Source: Penium margaritaceum (Eukaryota > Streptophyta > Zygnematophyceae > Desmidiales > Peniaceae). From it: 46,174 bases of DNA. The stretch covers positions 83,940-130,113 of the forward strand of contig SZWC01004817.1 of assembly GCA_023375785.1 (NCBI GenBank), given 5' to 3'. Below, piece after piece: positions 10,950 to 20,366 of the stretch (position 1 is the stretch's first letter; each line of letters opens with the position of its first letter). Under the pieces are notes generated by a model. That model ran no database searches. It saw only the letters and a list, made by a program, of their open reading frames with translations, and had not been told where the DNA came from. A program made the position numbers and the translations under genes.

Positions 10950-12231
10950 TTATCCATCTGAGACATTGCCATTGTCACCACCATAGTTATCCCACATTGC
11001 AGTTGCTATCTCATTCCTTTCTTGCCGCATCCAAGCATCACCATGCCGCCTTCCCACAACATGCACCTGTCTCAGAGGTCCGTGCTTGACGTCAGCTCGT
11101 CGACCCACTTGAACATCTTCCATGTCTTGCAAGTCCACATTCTGTCGTTGTTGCATCAAATTATGCATCACAAAGCAAGAGTGCAGAATGTGGGCATGCA
11201 TGTTGGGGGAGTATGCGGGCATGCCCCGGAAAATGTGGAACCTTGCCTTGATTATGCCGAAACTTCTCTCGATCATAGATCGTGCTGATGCGTGTCTCTT
11301 GTTAAATAGCTCTTCAGCATCTTGTGGACATTGTGCCTCTTGCCCGTACTCGTTCAGGTGGTAGCGCCGGCTGCAAAAGGGTGTCATCAGGCCATAACCT
11401 TCGGGGAAACCTGCATTTGCCAAGAGAAACTTGCCTGGTGGAACACGGAACCAGCGTCTGAGGCTGTCAAGGAACATGCGGCTGTCATGTGCTGAACCCT
11501 CCCAGCCTGTTGTCACAAATGTGAATCTGAGGTCACCATCACAAGCTGCCAATATATTCTGTGTGATCTGCTGGTGTCTGTTCACAAAGGAGCCGTGACG
11601 TAGATTAGGGACAATGACGGGGACATGTGTCCCGTCAATAGCCCCAAGATAGTCAGAAAACCAAGGAATGTAGTCACTGTGTCCGCTCCACGCGTTGGGT
11701 GGTGGAGCGTCGCCACCGTGCTGTTAGATGGCAGTGCTCACCGTGCTGTTGGATGGCAGTGCTTGCGAGACTGTTGAGCGCCGTGACCACTTGTCGCAAG
11801 ATACTGGACACTGTTGAGGAGCTACGTTGAAACCTCTCGCACAACTCCCGAAAGGACATGGCGTGACACACACATTGCAGCCACAAGAAGAGTTTCTCGT
11901 CCACGGAGAGTCTTGTGTCGCGCAAGGTTGTGTTGGACCGAAGGAAAGAGACGATTGAATGCCAGGTGTCTGTAGTCATTCGACACATGTTGTAGAATCT
12001 CTGTGGGTGACCATGAAGTAGCTCATGTAACCAAGCCAAACCGCCATACCGACTCGTGTGCATGGGGCGACTGTCCAAACGTAGCAGCATGTGACGCGCC
12101 ACATGAGCGAACATGGCACACATCATCGTGAGAAGGAGTACCCGGTACTGAATGGCACGGCGAATGAGAGACTGTCGCGCATTTGCGCGGCGTTGGTTGT
12201 TGTCCATAGCAAATGAGGCAATGAGTACCAA
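10950..12231 (-). pseudogene. PIF/Harbinger DDE transposase (HARBI1-like), frameshifted
   Basis: Two minus frames join into one transposase of about 420 residues, the usual size for the family. The N-terminal part (11674..12231) has the helical region RLSVDEKLFLWLQCVCHAMS and RELCERFQRSSSTVSSILR. The C-terminal part begins in the DDE domain with GAIDGTHVPV (first Asp), then GWEGSAHDSRMF, LLANAGFPEGYG and MIERSFGIIKARF (Glu). The second catalytic Asp, expected in the DAGY-type motif, is Asn; the spacing to Glu is 48 residues, as in this family. A 25-bp tandem duplication at 11714..11763 shifts the frame just before the first catalytic motif. The first methionine could also be the internal one in MDNNQRR. 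The family transposase cuts and joins element ends; this copy should be inactive. Confidence 0.85.
11714..11763 (-). repeat. 25-bp tandem duplication inside the transposase gene
   Basis: Bases 11714..11738 and 11739..11763 are the same 25-base unit (caccgtgctgtt then agatggcagtgct, with a/g as the only difference). Because 25 is not a multiple of three, it adds one base to the frame. Skipping one unit puts the upstream frame directly in phase with the frame that contains AIDGTHVPV. Confidence 0.9.
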
Positions 12232-12299
12232 AGCCTCAAGGATGATAAGGTAGGCTTACCTTTGGTCGACCGTTGAGGGAGCGCCAGAGTCACCTTACA

Positions 12300-12600
12300 C
12301 TACCATACCGCTAGGACTGTGTGGACCGCCACGAAATCCCTGACCGACGAGGATGCTGTTGCGCCACGGCTGCGTCGAAGCGCAACACATCGGACGCTGA
12401 CAGACAGGTCGCGGGTTCAAATCCTGGAAGAATAGATACAACAATAGCGAATTGTTGCAAGATGTATCCACGCGGGAGTTTGGGAATGGAATATGCTAAG
12501 TTACCGCGCATAACGTTGTATCGTGCATTTGCGGGAAGGCCTTTCAATACAATGCATCAACGCGCTCGGCGAGGCTATATTGTTCAAACATACAAAAAAT
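12300..12600 (+). repeat. tRNA-like / SINE-like segment
   Basis: Bases 12414..12424 (ggttcaaatcc) match the B box of RNA polymerase III genes. An A-box-like string occurs near 12366 (acggctgcgtcgaag), and the spacing of about 40-50 bases is right for a tRNA-like promoter. The flanking bases do not fold into an acceptor stem or a good T stem, so this is not a functional tRNA. The minus translation gives the PGFEPATCLS string that SINE B boxes commonly produce. Best read as a tRNA-derived SINE relic; its ends are unknown. Confidence 0.35.
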
Positions 12601-13085
12601 CATCATCCGAACTTGGCCCAGGCCACGAATTCCGTGGCAGTCGAAGAAATGGTGCCAATTGCCTTATTCTTTGGTCCGAATGAAGGAAAATGCACTGTCA
12701 TTCGAGCATATTCTGAAACTTTAGACTTTATGTGTGACTTTTTATGTATTCTTTATAATATTAATACTCTCTTATACAGCTTCTTATTTTTATTTAAGGT
12801 TTTTTCAATGATTGAACACATATTTTACGCAATACTTGTATACCAACATCATTTAAATGTAATTATATGTTTCATTTTCATATCCCAATGATAGAAATAA
12901 ACTTTAACTCTTAATACTAATTTAACAACCACTTCCTTGATCATGCAAGACGAACGAATGAGGGTCAACATTTAAGAAATAGTGCGAATCTCCATGGGTT
13001 CATTTGTGGAAGGTTTCAATTTCTATAGCACAACCTCTATGGCCTCTGGGTTACATGTTCCTCACACGAATACGGTGTAATTTGT
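12600..13085 (+). repeat. AT-rich dispersed repeat, copy 1
   Basis: This AT-rich stretch resembles 36081..36504 in order and orientation: ACGAATTC-GTGGCA and ATGGTGCC near the left, then AACACAT, TACGCAATA, ACATCATTTAAAT, and at the right GTGTAATTTG. The copies are diverged, with small indels. The right end of the similarity coincides with the start of the Copia A LTR at 13086, so Copia A probably landed in or at the edge of this repeat. No coding potential is evident in either copy. Confidence 0.65.
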
Positions 13086-13700
13086 TGTTACTGGGAAGCT
13101 TCCTATGTGTGTTGGATGAGGCGGAGAGGGAAAGAGACATGAAGCGCGAGGCACGCCATGGATGCTGCCGAGACTTGCTAAGAAATCACTTGCAAGTTAC
13201 ACCGAGACAACCAATAGTGGGGGGAGCGAGCGAAGTAAGGTCACATCGGTGAGCACGTGCCCACACCAAGCATCACGCTTGGTTGGGCTTGTGCTGCCAC
13301 CCAGGGGTCGAGCCCGACCACTCGGAACATTCTTAGGGCGGCTAGTCACCAGTGCTCGGCGAAGACCGGCACAGTGGCCCCCTGAGGATCAGCACCCGGG
13401 AATTTAGCAGCCCCCAGAAGCACTCAAGGCAAGAGAGAATGAGGAAGGGCACAACAGTGAGAATGCACGAGCCCTACCAATGACCGCATCATGGAGTCAT
13501 AGGAAAATCATGCAACTGCCACACATGTGCCACGGGCACTCCAGGGTCCAGCAGCAGCGTGAAGGCGTCAGAGGCTCCAGCCAGAACGGACTCGCGTGAT
13601 GCTTCCCAGGGAGGGTTATCGTTACTTAATCTTTAGATATGTGTGCACAGTGTGGGAGACAAGAGGGCGCAGAGTAGTGAGTGACCAACAAACTTCAACA
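13086..13700 (-). repeat. Copia A 3' LTR (615 bp)
   Basis: Starts tgttactggg and ends cttcaaca on the plus strand, so it has the TG...CA ends of LTRs. Its first 449 bases align with 19919..20366. The last 166 bases (13535..13700) have no partner because the other LTR is cut. It is followed by a polypurine tract at 13701. Short frames inside are not coding. Confidence 0.88.
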
Positions 13701-13712
13701 CTCCCCCATGAA
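13701..13712 (-). other. Copia A polypurine tract
   Basis: On the minus strand it reads ATGGGGGAG directly before the LTR start TGTTGAAG, the standard arrangement for plus-strand priming in plant copia elements. The same GGGGGAG occurs beside the LTR at 37525, in a different element. Confidence 0.75.
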
Positions 13713-13790
13713 CCGCAGGCAACCAACACACACACATGAGAAGGCAACAAGAGGGAATCACGAGAGGTGATAGAGACGTACGAGGGCCAA

Positions 13791-14335
13791 TCAACTTGGG
13801 TCATGTGGACGGATGAGACCAACGGAGTGAACAGCACTTTTGAAGACATTACGACTGAGAGCCTTTGTGAGAAAGTCAGCTCTCAGAGAGCGTGTGTCCA
13901 CCCAAGCAACCTTGATGATGCCAGCAGCAATGCACTCACGAACAAAATGGCGCTCCACATTGATGTGCTTGGTGCGTGAGTGATGCATGCCACTATTTTC
14001 AGCAATTGCCTTCGTGCTTTGATTGTTACAGCGTAGAGTGATGCAACGTATGGGTACACACAGTTGTTGCAACAGACGACACAGCCAGACAGCCTCACAC
14101 ATGCCGACACCAAGAGCAACATACTTAGCCTCTGCAGTGCTGTGTACAACACAACCTTGTTTGCCACTTTTCCAGGAGACTGCAGTTCAACCAACCTAAA
14201 AACTATATCCTGTACGACTGTGAGCATCAGAATCCTGCACCTAGTCACTGTATGTGAAACCGTCCACCACAACTGAGGGTTACGCACGAATGTATAGTCC
14301 AATACGAGGGGTGGAGAGGGCATAGCGCACCACCC
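13791..14335 (-). pseudogene. Copia A RNase H domain
   Basis: Two overlapping minus frames share the domain. The earlier part, in a shifted frame, carries STAEAKYVALG (the usual STAEAEY motif). The frame 13791..14102 continues with MCEAVWLCRLLQQL, CNNQSTKAIAENSG and RTKHINVERHFVRE, ending in DFLTKALS. This is the C-terminal RNase H of copia pol, which removes RNA from the RNA:DNA hybrid. CNNQS replaces the usual CDNQS, so a catalytic Asp is lost. The shift between the frames breaks the gene. Confidence 0.8.
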
Positions 14336-14605
14336 TCAATGTTGCCTCAATATGACTCTCACGAGGACACTCGGAGAAGTGGGACAGAAGATTACAGCGA
14401 ACGCCACATCAACGCGGGTGGTCCTGGTGAGGTACATCAAGGAGCCAATGACACGAAGGAAATCAGTTACGTCGACTGCATTACCCACTTTGGATGCCTC
14501 CAGAAACTTCAGCAAGGACTGACCAGCGGGTGTCATGGGAGTGAACGCCGTGGGGACTGATGCGAGGAGTGGAGCGAATTGCTCCCCCAGGCTGCGCACA
14601 TACAC
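14336..14605 (-). pseudogene. Copia A pol, connection region after reverse transcriptase
   Basis: A minus frame in phase with the preceding reverse transcriptase part but separated from it by a stop. It carries FLRVIGSLMYLTRTTRVDVAFAV, the conserved copia motif (IGSLMYL..TRPDIAFAV) between reverse transcriptase and RNase H. Part of the same polyprotein. Confidence 0.8.
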
Positions 14606-14608
14606 AGC

Positions 14609-15483
14609 CTAATGGGCGTGCACGGTGCGACGTCCACGATCAGGTTCCAACTCCATGCCCAGAAAGACATGAGCCGGACCAAGATCCTTCATCTTGTACG
14701 AACCGTGGAGTAGTGTCTTGGCCGCCGCAACAGATGCGGCATCATGAGATGCAATGAGGATATCATCCACGTAGACAAGAATGGCGACAAGTGGCTTGGT
14801 GGGGGCACTGAGGAACAATGCAGGATCCACGACGGTCCTTCTGTAATTCCATTTTTCAAGGGTAGATGTGATCTCTTGGTTCCAACAACGTGGGGACTGT
14901 TTCAAACCATAGAGGGCCTTGTGCAAGTGCCATACCCGTTGATCCCATCCGAGAAGCCGGGTGGCTGCACCATATAGATCTCCTCGTCCAACTTGCCATG
15001 GAGAAAGTCATTGTTGATATCCATCTGCTCAAGCTCCCAGTCATGTTGAGTGACCTGGCTCAGAAGAGCCCAGACCGTGGTGTAGCGCCCAACCAAGGCA
15101 AAAGTCTCACCAAAGTCAGCACCGGGGACCTGAGAAAATCCCTTTGCAGTGAGGCGAGCCTTGTACCGTTCAATTGTGTTGTCAAGATTCAGCTTGCGAC
15201 GGTACACCCATTTGGCACCAACTGCCTTGCGATCCGGTGGGAGGTCAACAAGCTCATATAAACCGTGCTCAGACAGTGCATCGAGCTCGGCCTTCATGGC
15301 CTGCTCCCACAACGAGGAGTCTGAGACTGTGCGGGTTGTCTGCACACTCAGGGGTTTGGGAGGTAGAGGAGAGAGCCCTGCAGCAGCAAAGCAAGATGCA
15401 ACATACCTAGCTTTAGACGAGGATAGAGCTAAGTGGAACTCCTCCTTCACAAGAGAGTAGCCAAGGGTGGTGCTGGGGTGCAT
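14609..15483 (-). pseudogene. Copia A reverse transcriptase
   Basis: Two minus frames, 14902..15483 and 14609..14926, overlap and differ by a frameshift near 14915. The first holds the RVT_2 start: WEQAMKAELDALSEHGLYELV, KWVYRRKLNLDNTIERYKARL, AKGFSQVPGADFGETFA and ELEQMDINNDFLHGKLDEEIY. The second begins KALYGLKQSPRCW and has the catalytic YVDDILIAS, then KMKDLGPAHVFLGME. Together this is a nearly complete copia reverse transcriptase, the polymerase that copies the element RNA. The first catalytic Asp (MDINNDFL, usually MDVNNAFL) and YVDD are present; only the frameshift disables it. Note ALVGRYTTV where SPVxxxTTI is usual. Confidence 0.88.
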
Positions 15484-16055
15484 GACAGATGCCGAGGTGG
15501 AGAAGGCAGAGGTGGCAAGACCAAGGGCACAAAATCCAGGGTCACTAGAGACAACGGGATGAGACTAAGGGGGAAGTGCCTGGAGGCGCCCACCACGAGT
15601 GTAAGGTGAAACCGGTGGAGGTCGCGGTTGCACAGACGGAGGTGGAGAGTCAACTGGATCTGACGGCTCCGAAAGAACTGGCGGCGAGGGCGTGGCGGTG
15701 GTTGGAGTAACAGAGGACGAGGCGACGGGTGAGAGAGGAGAGGGCACAAGAGAGACAGCATCAGCAGAGTGAGGAAACTGACGGGGAGGAGATGAGGCCA
15801 GAGGAGCGGTGGACGCTGAGGGAGAGGAGGAAAGTGATGGAGATGAGGGCGAGGTTGAACACCACTTTGTCGACGAGGGGAGTGAGGGTGTCGAGGGACA
15901 CCCAGAGGGGAGAACAGGAGGCCCAGAGGACTGAGGACCACCCCACCATGAAAGGCCAGAGAGAGGGACCCACCAAAGTGGAGAGAGTCACATTCAAACA
16001 GGAGTTCAAAGAAGAGAGCATCATGGGACTCAATGACACGGTGTCGGGAGGGGTC
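15484..16055 (-). pseudogene. Copia A pol linker (integrase to reverse transcriptase)
   Basis: Minus frames here are Pro/Ser-rich and low in complexity, as usual for the linker between integrase and reverse transcriptase in copia polyproteins. No single frame is open throughout. Plus-strand frames across it (15729..16376) are rich in Arg, Glu and Gly and are shadows of this region. Confidence 0.6.
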
Positions 16056-17075
16056 CTAGAAGCACCACGCTTTGGAGAAAGAAGAGATGCCCAAAAAGAT
16101 ACAGAGACGACCACGAGGAGACAGCTTACCGTCCCGTTGGTCCGTGGGGACCCACACAGAGGCAAGACACCCCTTGACGTGGGCAAGGCAGAGGTCAGCA
16201 CGCTGACCAATCCAGCTTTCAAAGGGAGTGGCAGAGTGGGGAAGGGAGTCATGAGGGACATGGTTCCAGACCCAAGTCATGTAGGACATAGCCTCAAAGG
16301 CAAAGAGAGGGGATTGCCTGAAGGTAAAGAGAAGGGAGCGAACACCATCAGCGAGGGTGCGGTTCCAGCGTTCTGAGACACGATTTTGATGAGGGGCATA
16401 AGGGGCAGAGGATTCAAGACGAACATCAGGGGATTCAAGGAAGCGAGATGTGGGAACAAAGAACTTACCACCGCGGTCGCTGAGAAACACGCGCAAGGGC
16501 CGGAGACAGGCACGCTCGGCCTACGGGAGCCAGGACTAAAGGACATCAGTGACGTCACTTTTGTGGCGAAGGACAAAGACCCAACAGTAGCGAGAGAAGT
16601 CATCAGTCAAGAACAAGACGTAACGACTGAGGCCGCGAAGGAAGTCATGGGGCAAAGGAACCATGACGTCAACATGGATAAGATCAAGAGGGTAAGAGGG
16701 AGCTGACTCAGAGGTAGAGAAAGGGGAACGGTGCATCTGCCCACTGGCACAGTCAAGACAGGTGGACGTGCAGGGTGGAGAAAACATCGCCGGGTCAAGG
16801 CCGAGGGTGGGCCAAAGGCGAAGAAGGCGATGGATGGCGGCAGTGTGAATGTGAAATAGATGGCAATGTAGGAGATTAGTATGCTCAGAAGACAAGGATG
16901 GAGCAGTATGAACAAGGGAAAAAATAGCAAAAGACGAGGGCAATGTGAGTGGGACACGGAATAAGTGATCACACCGCTCGCCACGAGGAACAACCCGGCC
17001 AGAGGAGCACAGAGAGATAGAGGCAAGCTCAGGGCTAGATGAAAAGTCCATGTCTTGGTCCTCAAGGGTGGTCAC
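16056..17075 (-). pseudogene. Copia A integrase (GAG-pre-integrase plus rve core)
   Basis: One minus reading frame with an in-frame stop near 16537. The N-terminal part has the HHCC zinc motif region (HCHLFHIHT ... CLDCASGQMHRSPF). The core follows: DLIHVDVMVPLP (first Asp), YVLFLTDDFSRYCWVFVL, then after the stop FLSDRGGKFF (second Asp) and APYAPHQNRVSERWNRTL (Glu). Downstream MTWVWNHVPHDSLP and GRLCIFLGIS match the copia integrase C-terminal region. It inserts element DNA into the host chromosome. Changes such as DRGGKF for DNGGEF and NRVSER for NGVAER suggest decay. Confidence 0.85.
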
Positions 17076-17347
17076 AGAGAGACATACAGCACGTCAAGAA
17101 GGTAGACAATGCTACCAGGACCAACAAAGCAGACAACACCAACACCTTGAACAGGAAGAAGTTGGCGGAAGCCTGTGCGCACAAAACGAATGGAATGAAC
17201 GGATCCAAGGGACACAAATGAAGAACGACAGGAGGTCATGTGATGCGTGGTCCGGGAGTCATTTACCCAGAGGCCAGGCAATGCACGGGTGGATGGAAGG
17301 ACAAGAAAGACAGTAACAGTGCCACAGACGAGAGGGAGGACGAGCAA
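17072..17347 (-). pseudogene. Copia A aspartic protease
   Basis: A 91-codon minus frame with LWVNDSRTTHHMTS, which corresponds to the copia protease active site W.LDSGATxHMT. The catalytic Asp remains but Gly-Ala is replaced by Arg-Thr. It ends with IVYLLDVLYVSL, matching the usual VLYVP motif. The frame differs from gag upstream and from integrase downstream. Its role is to cut the polyprotein. Confidence 0.7.
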
Positions 17348-18351
17348 CCAAGACGCGTGGGGAACGTGTGAGACTGCATATCCTCAATCCAGGCACGATC
17401 ATCAAGCAAATCCCTTTGGACACAACCAGAGGGGGCACCACGAAGGGTGACCTCAGACTCACAGACAGACGCACAGGACTGGCCACTCACACTCTCACCT
17501 CCCTGAGAGCGAAGGTGAAGCAGCTCTGCTGGCCGATGCTCAAGTGTACCGTCCTCGTCACGGCGGTCAGAGGAGCACTCCGAGGAGCGGTTGGAGGAGC
17601 GGTCAGAGAAGTGCCCGTCTTCACGCACCCAGTGGGACACGGGGTAGTGAGGGGGTGGGGGCCCATAGTACAGAGGTCCAGATGGAGGAGGAATCCAGCC
17701 CCACGGGATGGAAGCAGGAGGTGTCGGTTGAAGGAGGGCGAGCGTGGTGGAGAGTGCTGAGGAAGTGGAAGAGGATGAGGAAGATGCGACCGTCATGGCT
17801 GAAGCGGCGGATGCTGTAGGACGGGTCTGCGTTGTACGTAGTGATATCATCAAGGAGATTCTTGGCTCCTGCGTTGATGAGGGCTTGCACAGCGCAAGCA
17901 GCCTCTGTAGGATATGGTACAAACGGCGGCTTGGTAGGGGAGTAGTACTTCCAAAGTAGTTCACCCTGGGCCCATGCGCTGAAGCGTGTCTCCCAGGATG
18001 TGAAAGTGAGCTGAGGTGTGAACTGTGGAGGTGGAGTTCCGAAGTCTTTCTGCCGAGCTGGGAGTAGAGCACGGGCAAAGGCTGCTGTGGAGAGAGAAAG
18101 AGAGGAGGAGTTGGCAACAGCACCACTAAGGGGTGCATATGAGTTTGCCGAGCCAGGCTCTGTAGTAGGAAGGACTGTAGCAAGGCCTGGATGGCACGCA
18201 GCCCCTCAATGACTAGTGTGGCCACTGTGGTTGCTAACTTGTGTTGTGCTTCCCGCCCCTAGTGAAGCTCATCCTCAGCTTTGCGATGCTCTACTTCCGC
18301 CTCATTCGGAGCAGCCTGGAGGGCCTCTATAGTCTCCTTGGGTCCAGTCAT
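17263..18351 (-). pseudogene. Copia A gag-like region
   Basis: The likely start is Met 18351 (MTGPKETIEALQAAPNEA), followed by an Ala/Glu-rich helical segment. A TAG at 18259 interrupts it, and the same frame reopens (17263..18225) with VATLVIEGLRAIQALLQ. Further on the sensible frame changes: another frame reads TPPPQFTPQL and, at 17621..17890, MQALINAGAKNLLDDITTY. So at least one stop and one or two frameshifts are present. I see no clear zinc knuckle. The assignment as gag rests on position before the protease and on the helical, coiled-coil-like character. Confidence 0.55.
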
Positions 18352-18460
18352 GATGAGAGAATGGAACCTAGAATCCAGGTAAGGGACAGGAGAGTGCAAG
18401 AGAGTGCACGGGAGTGTAGGAAAGTGCAATGTGACACTGTGCAATGCAGTGCTCACCGAA

Positions 18461-19201
18461 CTAGTGACGCGGAAATAGAGTGCAAGGTGGCGGGACAACA
18501 GCTGCAGCTGAGGAGAACAGGACCACCACCCAACCTGCGACCGCCATGGTGAAACACAGGAGCCTCGTAGCAGTGGCTCCGGCAACTGCATCTGAAGCTG
18601 ATGCCACCCGAACACCGGTGGTGATGTGTGGTGTGACGTTGCACGGAGCACTAGTAGGGGTTAGCACTACTGTGGCTGTGGATGCCCGAATCGATCCAAC
18701 GGCGCTAGAGGTGGCGTCTGCTGTAGTGGAGGCGGCTGTAGCAATAGATGTTGCTGCTGCTATGATCTGGGTGGCAATGTTTGCAGAAGCAACTACAAGT
18801 AGAGTGAGAAGGGGAGCAGTCTGTGCCTATGCCTCAACTGCACGACCAACGGCGGTCTGTGTAGGAGCACGACGGGCCCTGGTAGTGGCTGCGAAGTTGG
18901 CCGCGGCAACAACAGCCGCGTCCAGGATGGCGCCTGCTAGCCCAATGGAGTCGGTGTGGATGGGGAGGACGGGGATGACACCTCGCGCCTCGGGTGCCGT
19001 CGAGGTATTGGTCAATCGTGTTGTAGTAGGAGAAGGAGCTGCAGGTTCAGGCGGCTGAGAGTTGAGAGGAGGTTTCATCCTTGGTGACAGTGGTGGTGAC
19101 GGCAGGAGATCGTCTGGGGTGTAGACCTGACGATCTATCTCCTCCCGTTCGCGCTCGGCTGTAGCGTCAATGTCTCCTTGCCAGTACCAGTGGTCCAGCA
19201 T
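18461..19201 (-). pseudogene. Copia A leader ORF upstream of gag, one internal stop
   Basis: Between the 5' LTR and gag lies a minus frame of 246 codons with a single TAG after codon 124. It begins MLDHWYWQGDIDATAERERE, continues with a Pro/Ser-rich part (LPSPPLSPRM), and then is rich in Ala, Thr and Val (AAATSIATAASTTADAT). No family is recognised. A frame this long in the leader is unusual for copia elements, which normally start gag soon after the primer site. It could be extra element-encoded protein, the true gag N-terminus, or just biased composition. Confidence 0.35.
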
Positions 19202-19904
19202 GCTTACCTACAGAGGGGTGTCATTGTCGTCAACCAGCGTAAAAGATGAGTGGGGCTGATGGTACAGCCGAGAGGGGCGCACTAGGCACACCACACGTCA
19301 AGCCGGGACTCGGATGTGTAAGAGTAGTGTGATGCGGGGAAGCAGAACCACGTGAGATGAAGGAATAAGATGCCGCTGTGAGGAGAAGATAGGACAGCGC
19401 ACGGTGGAGAGTGGGAAGGGCGAGGTCCGCAGAACAACCGCGCCTTGCCTCCGCCCTGCAAAAGGGGCAGTGCTGAAAAGGATGTCAGCCGCTGCTACAG
19501 TTGATGACTGCAGCATGACTGCTGCCGATCACGGGTGTGTCAAGTGCACCAGCCTTGAAGTTACGCCACAAGAGGGGCGTTCATCAACTGATGTGCGCCG
19601 GTGGGCCAAAGAAGAGGACGTGAGGTGGAGCTCAGAGAGCCCAGCCCCCGAGTCCCAACAGAGGTGGAGAGTCCAAGATAGTGCTTCGGGCACAATGGTG
19701 ATGTGGGTGGAGCGAGAACCAAATATGGAAGATGGGCAGGGGTGGCGAGACGGCCACGCTGAGGTGGAGGAATGGGCAAGCCGAAAAGACGGCGGGCCAG
19801 AAGAAGTGCTGCTGCAGTTGCAATACAACAACGGTTGCCGTGAGACCCTCGGTGCCCCACACACGGGTCCAGGACGTACGGGTCGCAGGGGGCTGCCCCT
19901 GCTT

Positions 19905-19916
19905 GCTCTGATACCA
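19905..19916 (-). other. Copia A primer-binding site (tRNA-iMet)
   Basis: The plus strand reads gctctgatacca, the exact complement of the TGGTATCAGAGC primer site that pairs with the 3' end of initiator tRNA-Met. It lies two bases inside the 5' LTR edge at 19919, as expected, and fixes the element as minus-strand. Confidence 0.92.
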
Positions 19917-19918
19917 GT

Positions 19919-20366
19919 TGTTACTGGGAAGCCTCCTATGTGTGTTAGATGAGGCGGAGAGGGAGAGAGACATGAAGCTCAAGACACGCCATGGATGATG
20001 CCAAGAATTGCTAAGAATCACTTGCAAGTTACACCGAGACAGCCAGGAGTGGGGGGAGCTAACGAGGTAAGGTCACACCAGTGAGCACGCACCCACACCA
20101 AGCATCACACTTGGTTGGGCTTGTGCCGCCACCCGGGGGTCGAGCCCGACCAGTCGGAATATTCAGAGAGCGGCTACTCACCAGTGCTCGGCCAAGACCG
20201 GCACGGTGGCCCCCTGAGGATCAGCACCCGGGAAATTAGCAGCCCCCAAAATCACTCAAGGCAAGAGAGAATGAGGAAGGGCACGGCAGTGAGAATACAC
20301 GAGCCCTACCAATGACTGGATCACGGAGTCATAGGAAAATCATGCAACTGCCACATATGTGCCACG
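19919..20366 (-). repeat. Copia A 5' LTR, truncated (448 bp)
   Basis: Aligns with 13086..13534 of the 3' LTR from TGTTACTGGG onward. The match stops after gccacg at 20366, where the Copia B LTR block begins. The 166 bases that would form the transcription-start side (U3) are missing, so this copy probably has no promoter. Confidence 0.88.

Larger units (their letters stand above)
9536..12231. mobile_element. PIF/Harbinger-type DNA transposon, inactive (core region)
   Basis: Two divergent-product genes typical of PIF/Harbinger elements lie tail to tail: a Myb/SANT-like DNA-binding protein (plus strand, 9536..10901) and a DDE nuclease (minus strand, 10950..12231), separated by about 50 bases. 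In this superfamily the Myb-like protein cooperates with the nuclease at the element ends. Both genes carry disabling changes. The coordinates given are those of the coding core only; I could not identify the terminal inverted repeats or the 3-bp target duplication. The right flank enters a tRNA-like segment at about 12400. Confidence 0.8.
13086..20366 (-). mobile_element. Copia A: Ty1/copia LTR retrotransposon, 5' LTR truncated
   Basis: In element orientation (minus) the order is 5' LTR (19919..20366, partial), tRNA-Met primer site, leader ORF, gag, protease, integrase, reverse transcriptase, RNase H, polypurine tract and 3' LTR (13086..13700). Integrase before reverse transcriptase is the Ty1/copia order. 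About ten differences in the first 100 bases separate the two LTRs (counted by eye), so the insertion is old but much younger than Copia B. The coding region has several stops and frameshifts and the 5' LTR has lost its U3 start, so the element is not autonomous. The left flank is the AT-rich repeat; the right flank is the Copia B LTR. Confidence 0.9.

Noticed and set aside
12360..12430. A functional tRNA gene
   Set aside because: The B box is good, but no acceptor stem or complete T stem can be formed with the flanks.
15729..16376. Glu/Arg-rich plus-strand ORF of 215 codons
   Set aside because: Antisense of the Copia A linker and integrase region; the minus strand has the integrase motifs.
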